This document shows positions 56,945 to 64,000 of a stretch of DNA of 64,000 bases, piece by piece (the first letter of the stretch is position 1; each line of letters begins with the position of its first letter). Source of the DNA: Pseudoalteromonas citrea (GTDB lineage Bacteria; Pseudomonadota; Gammaproteobacteria; Enterobacterales; Alteromonadaceae); assembly GCF_000238375.3 (NCBI RefSeq), contig NZ_AHBZ03000012.1:558001-622000 (forward strand), given 5' to 3'. The notes under the pieces are model-generated. The model saw only the letters and a list, made by a program, of their open reading frames with translations. It searched no databases and was not told the origin of the DNA. Both the position numbers and the translations under genes were made by a program.

Positions 56945-59653
56945 CTACTTTAATTTACCACAACATTGTTTAAACTTTTTCCCTGATTTACAAGGACATG
57001 CTTCGTTTCTGCCGACCTTAACATCAGTTCTTGCAGCGACAGTAACACCTTCTGGTACTTCGCCACCAACTTGTTCAGCTTCAGCATGCTGGTACTCTTT
57101 AGGCGCTTGCTCACTGCGACGATGCTGCTGTTCTACTTTCTCAACATCTTCTTCAGCACGTACCTGAACTTTACTTAAAATACCTACTACGTCTACTTTC
57201 AAGTTTTCAAGCATTTCAGAGAATAACTCAAATGACTCACGCTTATATTCTTGCTTCGGGTTTTTCTGTGCATAACCACGTAAATGGATACCTTGACGCA
57301 AATGGTCCATCGCAGCTAAATGATCTTTCCAGTGCTGGTCAAGGCTTTGTAGCATGATTGCCTTTTCAAACTGACGTAACACATCTGGGCCAACCATCTG
57401 CTCTTTATCTTTATAAGATTGCTCTACTTCTTCATTAATACGGTCGCGCAGCTTCTCTTCGTATAGTTTTTCATCATCAGCTAACCACTTTTCAATCGGC
57501 AGCTCGATAAGGAAGTCACCTTTAATACGCTCTTCCAAACCTTTGATATCCCACATTTCAGCAAGACTCTGCGGTGGAATAAACTGATCAATGGTGCCAT
57601 TAAGCACATCGCTACGAATAGCATTAATGGTTTCTGAAATATCGCCTTCTTCAAGCAATTCATTACGCTGCTCATACACAACACGACGTTGATCATTCGC
57701 CACATCATCATATTCAAGTAATTGCTTACGAATATCAAAGTTACGTGCTTCAACTTTACGCTGTGCGTTTTCAATTGCACGGTTTACCCAAGGGTGCTCG
57801 ATTGCTTCACCACGCTGCATCCCCAGTTTACGCATCATGTTTGTCATGCGTTCACCAGCGAAAATACGCATCAGCGCATCATCCATTGATAAATAGAAGC
57901 GGCTTGAACCTGCATCACCTTGACGACCCGAGCGGCCTCGAAGCTGATTATCGATACGGCGTGACTCATGACGCTCAGTACCAATTATATGTAAACCGCC
58001 AGCGGCCAATACAGCATCGTGCGTTTCTTGCCACTTGCTTTTCACCTCAGCAATTTTTTCTTCTGATGGATTGTCTAATTTAGCAAGATCACTCTGCCAA
58101 TTACCACCGAGTACAATATCGGTACCACGACCAGCCATGTTGGTTGCAATAGTCACTTTACCCGGTAAACCCGCATCTGCAACAATATCGGCTTCTTGTT
58201 CATGGAACTTCGCGTTTAGAACATTATGCTCAATTTTTTCTTTGCGTAAAAAGTGCGATAAGTATTCTGAACTTTCAATCGACACCGTACCAACAAGAAC
58301 CGGTTGACCGCGTTCCTGACATCCTTTGATATCTTCAAGAATGGCTTCAAACTTTTCTTCTTGAGTTAAATAAACCAAATCCGCTCTATCGTCACGAACC
58401 ATCGGTTTGTTTGTAGGAATAACAACCGTGTCTAAACCATAAATTGATTGGAATTCGAATGCTTCAGTATCAGCGGTACCTGTCATCCCAGCTAGCTTGT
58501 CATAAATTCTGAAGTAATTCTGGAATGTAATCGATGCTAATGTCTGGTTTTCGTTTTGAATACGAACACCTTCTTTCGCCTCTACAGCTTGGTGTAACCC
58601 TTCCGACCAACGACGCCCTTCCATTGTACGACCGGTATGCTCATCAACAATAATGACTTCATTGTCTTTGACTACATAATCAACGTCTTTTTGGTAGAGT
58701 TTGTGCGCACGAAGTGCGGCGTAAACATGGCTTAATAATGTGATACTGGCTGCTGAATAAAGTGAGTCACCTTCTTCTATAAGCTTATGCTCAAGTAATA
58801 GCTCTTCAACGTTTAATTGACCACGCTCAGTAAGGTGAACTTGTTTTGACTTTTCATCAATTGTGAAATCGCCATCACCTTCAACACCTTCCTCATCTTC
58901 TTTGTCTTGTAAAATAAGAGAAGGGACAATTTTATTAATTTGCGTGTACAGCGCAGAGCTGTCTTCCGCTGGGCCTGAAATAATCAGTGGTGTACGTGCT
59001 TCATCAATCAAAATTGAATCCACTTCATCCACGACTGCATAGTATAGAGGGCGTTGAACTCGCTCTTCTATGCTAAATGCCATATTGTCACGTAAGTAAT
59101 CAAAACCAAACTCATTGTTGGTTCCGTATGTGATATCAGCCTTGTAAGCTTGCTTTTTCTGCTCAGGCATCATACCTGGCACGTTGCAGCCCACACTCAA
59201 GCCTAAAAACTCGAATAATGAGCGATTGGTTTCTGCATCACGTTTCGCTAAGTAATCGTTTACCGTAATTACGTGAACGCCCTTACCCGTTAAACCGTTA
59301 AGATAAGCAGGTAATGTTGCGGTGAGTGTTTTACCTTCACCAGTACGCATTTCAGAAATACGGCCTTGGTGAAGGACAATACCACCTATCATTTGCACAT
59401 CAAAATGGCGCATTTTGTAAACACGTTTCGATGCTTCACGCACTGTTGCAAATGCTTCAGGTAAAATATCATCTAAACTCGTGCCTTGCTCGAAACGCGT
59501 TCTGAACTCCGCTGTTTTAGCTTTTAGTTGTTCGTCGGTCAGAGCTGCGTATTGCTCTTCCAAGGCATTAATTAAAGCAACTGTCTTTCTTAAGTTTTTA
59601 ATAGTGCGGTCATTGCGACTACCAAAAATCTTGGTAAAAATATTAGCTATCAT
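56945..59653 (-). CDS. secA: Preprotein translocase ATPase SecA
   Basis: Drives export through SecYEG. 902 residues; family motifs in order: Walker [82 protein letters not shown] and the C-terminal zinc-binding [16 protein letters not shown] that contacts SecB. No secM-like ORF lies upstream; the region is described separately. It also exports the precursor substrates of the T2SS in this window. Confidence 0.97.
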   Translation of the reverse strand: MIANIFTKIFGSRNDRTIKNLRKTVALINALEEQYAALTDEQLKAKTAEFRTRFEQGTSLDDILPEAFATVREASKRVYKMRHFDVQMIGGIVLHQGRISEMRTGEGKTLTATLPAYLNGLTGKGVHVITVNDYLAKRDAETNRSLFEFLGLSVGCNVPGMMPEQKKQAYKADITYGTNNEFGFDYLRDNMAFSIEERVQRPLYYAVVDEVDSILIDEARTPLIISGPAEDSSALYTQINKIVPSLILQDKEDEEGVEGDGDFTIDEKSKQVHLTERGQLNVEELLLEHKLIEEGDSLYSAASITLLSHVYAALRAHKLYQKDVDYVVKDNEVIIVDEHTGRTMEGRRWSEGLHQAVEAKEGVRIQNENQTLASITFQNYFRIYDKLAGMTGTADTEAFEFQSIYGLDTVVIPTNKPMVRDDRADLVYLTQEEKFEAILEDIKGCQERGQPVLVGTVSIESSEYLSHFLRKEKIEHNVLNAKFHEQEADIVADAGLPGKVTIATNMAGRGTDIVLGGNWQSDLAKLDNPSEEKIAEVKSKWQETHDAVLAAGGLHIIGTERHESRRIDNQLRGRSGRQGDAGSSRFYLSMDDALMRIFAGERMTNMMRKLGMQRGEAIEHPWVNRAIENAQRKVEARNFDIRKQLLEYDDVANDQRRVVYEQRNELLEEGDISETINAIRSDVLNGTIDQFIPPQSLAEMWDIKGLEERIKGDFLIELPIEKWLADDEKLYEEKLRDRINEEVEQSYKDKEQMVGPDVLRQFEKAIMLQSLDQHWKDHLAAMDHLRQGIHLRGYAQKNPKQEYKRESFELFSEMLENLKVDVVGILSKVQVRAEEDVEKVEQQHRRSEQAPKEYQHAEAEQVGGEVPEGVTVAARTDVKVGRNEACPCKSGKKFKQCCGKLK

Positions 59654-60056
59654 GTTAAAACCGTTTTCACTCTATTGATGGCTGACCTTACCTATGCATA
59701 TACGTCATTGGGTACTGAGGTCGCACTGCTTCCTGTCGGCAACAAATGCTTAATTGCGTTTGCTCTATGCCAAATTCAATTTATTACCCCTATCATACCA
59801 GACTCTACGTTGCTGCAAACCATTGAAGTCAAAACAGCGAGGTTTTCCTGATAAAAAGCGGTTTTACGTAAACCAACGTTGCGATTTTTATTTGCAACAA
59901 ATACCCAATGTAGCAACAAATTGAAACATTATCGAGATTAACCTTAGATATGGTGATAATAAGCGATAAATCAAGCTTCCTTGTCTATTTAACTGTTGTT
60001 CACTTTAAGGCGCCGCTATACTGATGAGTGTGTTGGTAAACTTTGAACGAATAACA
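59654..60056. other. Divergent upstream region of secA and dciA
   Basis: No gene is seen. The minus-strand reading from the predicted secA promoter has early stops in all frames from plausible starts, so there is no SecM-type arrest peptide. Both promoters must lie here; the dciA promoter was not identified. Confidence 0.6.
59792..59819 (-). promoter_or_regulatory. Putative secA promoter
   Basis: Minus strand TTTGCA (59819-59814), 16-bp spacer, TATGAT (59797-59792). It lies about 140 bp from the secA ATG, so the leader is long. Confidence 0.5.
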
Positions 60057-60551
60057 ATGGCAAAGAATCGGTATGCCCCAAAGCAGCTCAATGAGTTAAT
60101 GGGCAAGTGGTCAAATAAAATGGTGAGCTATACCGAGAAATCGCAAGCAATGGCTCAATGGCAAAAGTGTTTAGAAAAAGCAGTAGGGCCAGTCTTAATT
60201 AAGAAGTGCCGAGTAGGTAACTATCGTGAAGGCACATTAGTTATCGAGGCTGCATCAGCCACTCTTGCGACCCGACTAAACTTTTTAAAAATGGAGATTT
60301 TATCTCAGTTTAGAGCTGCGGGAATGATAGAGTGCGCACAAGTAAAAGTCGTCACCAACCCCGAAGCACAACAGCGACTATCCCCTAAAAGAGATAGCCT
60401 ATCTTCCCCAACACAACAAACTGAAGGTAGAGTCATGAGTGACCAAACGGCTCAGCAGCTAACTGAAATCGCGGGGAATGCTCCCCCTAGCTTGCAAGCC
60501 AAATTATTAAAATTAGCTAAACACGCACAAAAAAATAAGCAAAAAAAATGA
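60057..60551 (+). CDS. dciA: DciA-like (DUF721) DnaB helicase loader
   Basis: 164 residues. The N-terminal DUF721 domain has KQLNELMGKWSNKMVSY and RVGNYREGTLVIEAASATLATRLNFLKMEIL, the conserved centre of DciA, the ancestral replicative-helicase loader of bacteria without DnaC. The C-terminal tail is variable. The ATG at 60057 (MAKNRYAPK) is chosen because family members begin this way; an ATG at 60024 is possible. Convergent with lpxC, with a shared terminator. Confidence 0.82.
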   Translation: MAKNRYAPKQLNELMGKWSNKMVSYTEKSQAMAQWQKCLEKAVGPVLIKKCRVGNYREGTLVIEAASATLATRLNFLKMEILSQFRAAGMIECAQVKVVTNPEAQQRLSPKRDSLSSPTQQTEGRVMSDQTAQQLTEIAGNAPPSLQAKLLKLAKHAQKNKQKK

Positions 60552-60570
60552 CGCTATCGCGTCATTTCTT
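60541..60570. terminator. Bidirectional terminator between dciA and lpxC
   Basis: AATGACGC (60547-60554), TATC loop, GCGTCATT (60559-60566), with an A-tract before and a T-rich run after. The dciA stop codon lies in the left arm. Confidence 0.8.
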
Positions 60571-60585
60571 TGAATCTTTAGCAGT

Positions 60586-61497
60586 TCATGCTGTAGTAAC
60601 TTCCATACCTGGCGCTGGCATATTAATTGGCTCTTCAAATGTAGCCCATTCCCATGCAGTATCTGACGCCATGATTTCACGTAATAGTTTATTATTCAGG
60701 CCATGACCCGACTTATAACACGTGATTTTTCCTAAAATGTTATGACCTGCCATAAACATATCACCCACACAATCGAGTATTTTGTGCTTCACAAACTCAT
60801 CAGGATAGCGTAATCCATTTGGGTTTAATACTTTATACTCATCTAACACAACGGCGTTATCCATGCTTCCACCTAGTGCTAGGTTATTAGCATGCATGTA
60901 CTCAATGTCTTTCATAAACCCAAATGTACGCGCTCTACTAATTTCTTCAGTAAAACTTTGCGCGGTAATATCAAGTCCTATGCGCTGACGGCTATCATTA
61001 ATTGCAGGGTGATCAAATGCGATTTCGAAGTCAATGTGAAAACCATCGTAAGGTGTAATTTCAGCCCACTTATCACCGTCTTCAATACGCACCTTTTCTT
61101 TGATGCGAATAAAGCGTTTCGCAACGTTTTGCTCTTTAATGCCGCCTTTTTGTAATAAATAAATGAACGGTAATGCACTCCCGTCCATTATTGGCACTTC
61201 TGCACTGTCTAATTCTACTACTAGGTTATCAATACCTAGTGCAGCAACAGCCGCAATCAGATGCTCTGTAGTCGAAAGACGAATACCATCTTTATTTGTT
61301 AAACATGTACATAATTGCGTGTCACCAACAGCATCAGGCGTGGTTTCAAAGTCCACTACAGGGTCAAGATCAACACGACGAAATACCACTCCGGTATTTT
61401 CGCTCGCGGGTCGGAGAGTGATCGTAACCTTTTCACCCTTGTGAAGCCCTACACCCGTTGCCTTAACAACTTCAGCAATTGTACGTTGTTTAATCAT
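60586..61497 (-). CDS. lpxC: UDP-3-O-acyl-GlcNAc deacetylase LpxC
   Basis: Committed step of lipid A synthesis; zinc enzyme. 303 residues with [17 protein letters not shown] (first zinc His), [13 protein letters not shown] and [20 protein letters not shown] (second His and Asp ligands), and the catalytic [11 protein letters not shown]. Standard length. It lies 84 bp after ftsZ, the usual gammaproteobacterial order. Confidence 0.97.
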   Translation of the reverse strand: MIKQRTIAEVVKATGVGLHKGEKVTITLRPASENTGVVFRRVDLDPVVDFETTPDAVGDTQLCTCLTNKDGIRLSTTEHLIAAVAALGIDNLVVELDSAEVPIMDGSALPFIYLLQKGGIKEQNVAKRFIRIKEKVRIEDGDKWAEITPYDGFHIDFEIAFDHPAINDSRQRIGLDITAQSFTEEISRARTFGFMKDIEYMHANNLALGGSMDNAVVLDEYKVLNPNGLRYPDEFVKHKILDCVGDMFMAGHNILGKITCYKSGHGLNNKLLREIMASDTAWEWATFEEPINMPAPGMEVTTA

Positions 61498-61581
61498 AGC
61501 TTCGCCTACTTCAAATTACACTTAGGCGGCGGATTGTATCACAGATACGACCACCTGCCAATTGTTTAATTAATAGCCAGT

Positions 61582-62814
61582 TTAGTCTGACTGCTTACGT
61601 AAGAATGCGGGAATATCAAAATAGTCCCCCTTCTCTTTTTCCTGTTCAGTTGGTTTAGATGCTACCTGGCTCTCCGGCGCTGGAACATTTACCGTTTGTG
61701 CAGTGTTCACTGTGCTAGGTGTACTTTCTTGCGCCGGCTCAGATTGAGTAAAGCTCGGAACAAACATCCCCGCAGATTGACTTGCAGCTGTACTCGTTGT
61801 GTCACCACCAGCTGCTTTTTTGAAGCCATTATCCACAATGCCAAACTGAGGACGACGTTCGCCACCCAAACCCGTTGCAACAACGGTCACGCGCAGTTCA
61901 TCACTCATTTCTGGGTCAATAACCGCACCAACAACAACCGTTGCATTTTCTGATGCAAGGGCTTTTACATGGTTACCCACGATTTCAAACTCTTCGATGG
62001 TAATATCCATACCTGCTGTGATATTAACCAAAATACCTTTTGCACCAGTTAAATCAACATCTTCTAATAACGGGCTTGAAATGGCCGCTTCAGCCGCTTC
62101 TTGAGCACGATCTGGACCCGACGCAGAAGCCGTTCCCATCATCGCAGTGCCCATCGCTGACATTACTGTTCTTACGTCTGCGAAATCCACATTGATCAAT
62201 CCTGAACGAGTTATTAATTCGGCAATACCTTGAACTGCACCGTAAAGTACGTCATTTGCCTTTGCAAAGGCATCTAATAATGTAGTGCCTTTCCCTAATA
62301 CTTTCAGTAATTTATTGTTTGGAATTGTAATAAGTGAATCTACAATTTCTGACAATTCACCAATACCTTGATCGGCTGCAGCCATACGCTTTTTGCCTTC
62401 AAGATCAAAAGGTCTAGTCACAACAGCAACCGTTAAAATACCAAGCTCTTTTGCTACGCGCGCGACAACAGGTGCAGCACCTGTACCTGTACCACCGCCC
62501 ATACCCGCAGCAATAAAGATCATATCAGCACCTTCCAATGCTGTTTTAATCGTTTCAATATCTTCTTCAGCAGACTTACGACCAACCTCTGGGTTTGCGC
62601 CAGCACCTAAGCCTGAAGTGATCTGTGTACCAAGCTGTACGGTGATATCAGCCGATGATTTGCGTAACGCTTGTGCATCCGTATTCGCAGCAACAAAGCG
62701 CACACCTTCAATTTCTTGCTTAACCATGTGTTCAACGGCATTGCCACCACCGCCACCAACACCAATGACTTTAATAACAGCTTCTTCGCTGTGTTGTTCC
62801 ATTATATCAAACAT
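61582..62814 (-). CDS. ftsZ: Cell division protein FtsZ
   Basis: Tubulin-like GTPase that forms the Z ring. 410 residues with [17 protein letters not shown], the G box [13 protein letters not shown], the T7-loop region [12 protein letters not shown] and the C-terminal partner-binding peptide [16 protein letters not shown] lies eight bases before the ATG at 62814. A variable linker of about 60 residues, rich in Ser, Thr and Pro, precedes the tail. It follows ftsA after 21 bp. Confidence 0.98.
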   Translation of the reverse strand: MFDIMEQHSEEAVIKVIGVGGGGGNAVEHMVKQEIEGVRFVAANTDAQALRKSSADITVQLGTQITSGLGAGANPEVGRKSAEEDIETIKTALEGADMIFIAAGMGGGTGTGAAPVVARVAKELGILTVAVVTRPFDLEGKKRMAAADQGIGELSEIVDSLITIPNNKLLKVLGKGTTLLDAFAKANDVLYGAVQGIAELITRSGLINVDFADVRTVMSAMGTAMMGTASASGPDRAQEAAEAAISSPLLEDVDLTGAKGILVNITAGMDITIEEFEIVGNHVKALASENATVVVGAVIDPEMSDELRVTVVATGLGGERRPQFGIVDNGFKKAAGGDTTSTAASQSAGMFVPSFTQSEPAQESTPSTVNTAQTVNVPAPESQVASKPTEQEKEKGDYFDIPAFLRKQSD

Positions 62815-62835
62815 CTTTCACTCTCCGACTTGAGC

Positions 62836-64000
62836 TTAAAACTCGCCTTGGAACCATTTCGTAACGCGGTTCCACCAATTTCCTTCCGACTCTGATTTCG
62901 ACTTCTGTGCATTCATCGACTGCAGAGTACGGCCATATTGTAACAAACCTACCGCGGTTGCGTATGCAGGATCGTTCACATAATCTGTTAATCCAGTAAT
63001 TCCAATGGGTTTTCCCACTCTTACTGGCATTTGGCAAATATCTTCGGCCACTTCTAGCGCGCCGGCCATTTTACCACTCCCTCCGGTTATAACCAGTCCA
63101 GCAGCAATTTGATCTTCAAACCCTGAACGACGTATTTCTTCCAATGTCAGCTCAAGTAACTCTCTATAACGGGGCTCTACAACTTCTGAAAGCGTATGGC
63201 GCGACATTAACCTGGCTGGTCGACCACCAACACTCGGCACTTCAATGGTTTCCTCACTACTTGCCATCTGACTACTTGCACATGCATATTGTACTTTCAG
63301 TGATTCAGCATGGGATATCGGCGTACGGAATATTTTTGCAATATCACCTGTCACTTGGTTACCTGCCACAGGGATCACAGCAGAGTGGCGCAATGCTCCA
63401 TTTAAGTAGATAGCAATATCCATAGTGCCACCGCCAATATCAACAACGGCAACCCCTAATTCTTTTTCATCTTCAGTGAGCACAGAGTAGCAAGATGCTA
63501 ATGCACTAAACGTCAACTGATCAACATTAAGGCCACAGCGCTCCACACACTTTTCGATATTCTTTGCCATATCGTTTGAACAAGTGATGATATGGGCTTT
63601 TGCCTCCATTCTCACACCGCTCATACCAAGTGGGTTCTTAATGCCCTCTTGCATATCAATGCTATATTCTTGCGGTAATGAGTGCAGCATTTTACGTTCA
63701 GCAGAAATGGGCACCGAACGCGCGATATGGATCACATTAGCTATGTCATCATCTGTTACTTCAGAGTTATTTATCGCCACTACGCCACTTTCGTTTTGGC
63801 ATTGGATATGTTTGCCCGATATACCAAGATACACAGAACTAATACGACAATCTGCCATCAGTTCAGCTTCATCAATTGCACGACGAATTGACTCAGAAAC
63901 CAAGTTCAAATCATTCACGCCACCTTTGTCCATGCCGTGAGAGACTTGGTTACCGACACCCACAATACTAAGCTGATTATCTGCGGTGATCTCACCCACG
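62836..64000 (-). CDS. ftsA: Cell division protein FtsA (N-terminus outside window)
   Basis: About 388 residues of the actin-like membrane tether for FtsZ; the first roughly 20 residues lie beyond position 64000. Present are SHGMDKGGVNDLN, VAVVDIGGGTMDIAIY, VITGGSGKMAGALEVAE and the C-terminal amphipathic membrane-targeting helix NWWNRVTKWFQGEF. The GTG at 63999 is internal, judged from the alignment of VGEITADNQLSIVGVG with E. coli FtsA from about residue 24. Confidence 0.97.
   Translation of the reverse strand, partial: VGEITADNQLSIVGVGNQVSHGMDKGGVNDLNLVSESIRRAIDEAELMADCRISSVYLGISGKHIQCQNESGVVAINNSEVTDDDIANVIHIARSVPISAERKMLHSLPQEYSIDMQEGIKNPLGMSGVRMEAKAHIITCSNDMAKNIEKCVERCGLNVDQLTFSALASCYSVLTEDEKELGVAVVDIGGGTMDIAIYLNGALRHSAVIPVAGNQVTGDIAKIFRTPISHAESLKVQYACASSQMASSEETIEVPSVGGRPARLMSRHTLSEVVEPRYRELLELTLEEIRRSGFEDQIAAGLVITGGSGKMAGALEVAEDICQMPVRVGKPIGITGLTDYVNDPAYATAVGLLQYGRTLQSMNAQKSKSESEGNWWNRVTKWFQGEF

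Noticed and set aside
59654-59850. secM-like leader ORF before secA
   Set aside because: Candidate starts on the minus strand meet stops within a few codons and no signal-peptide-like reading exists.
1-64000. CRISPR arrays, prophage genes, complete insertion sequences
   Set aside because: No regularly spaced identical short repeats with unique spacers, no transposase or phage structural gene was seen.

Overview
The window looks like chromosome from a marine gammaproteobacterium of the Alteromonadales, most likely Pseudoalteromonas or a close relative. The reasons are the low G+C content, a NagP-type GlcNAc permease beside a GH20 hexosaminidase, a cell-surface protein that resembles the Slr4 S-layer protein of Pseudoalteromonas, and the ftsA-ftsZ-lpxC / dciA / secA-mutT order at the right end. 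The genus is inferred from gene content and was not tested by a database search.

Left third (1-29.4 kb): a large surface-polysaccharide locus. On the minus strand a wzz-glycosyltransferase-acetyltransferase-wzy-glycosyltransferases-ugd-wecG-manC-manB block is followed, after a 1.4-kb spacer, by wza-wzb-wzc-wecB-wecC and the start of another glycosyltransferase. The spacer holds four GTAG-tagged palindrome doublets in a tandem array. Divergent from wzz is a plus-strand operon rfbB-rfbA-wecD-wecE (dTDP-Fuc4NAc synthesis). It meets wecF-wzx-wecA head-on at a perfect palindrome that ends both wecE and wecF. WecA, B, C, D, E, F, G and RfbA/B together amount to a complete enterobacterial common antigen (ECA)-like pathway (GlcNAc, ManNAcA, Fuc4NAc). 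It is mixed with GDP-mannose and UDP-glucuronate genes and a Wza/Wzb/Wzc export machine. A plus-strand pair, sulfotransferase plus a second flippase, closes this part.

Middle (29.5-47 kb): an Slr4-like S-layer protein gene with its own strong promoter, a 5' UTR stem-loop and a terminator. It lies directly downstream of a complete type II secretion operon in unusual order (G-E-F-H-I-J-K-L-M-C-D) whose secretin is a predicted lipoprotein. Upstream are a frameshifted polysaccharide pyruvyltransferase, a nitroreductase-family protein and a separate 892-residue SLBB export protein. The simplest reading is a surface module: a secretion machine for the S-layer protein beside glycan export and modification genes.

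Right part (47-64 kb): a DUF481 outer-membrane protein, an MscS channel, tRNA-His, a 1.1-kb gene-free stretch with a 79-bp-period repeat, the chitin-oligosaccharide genes nagP and GH20 hexosaminidase, an M13 lipoprotein peptidase, then mutT, secA, dciA, lpxC, ftsZ and the 3' part of ftsA, which runs off the window end.
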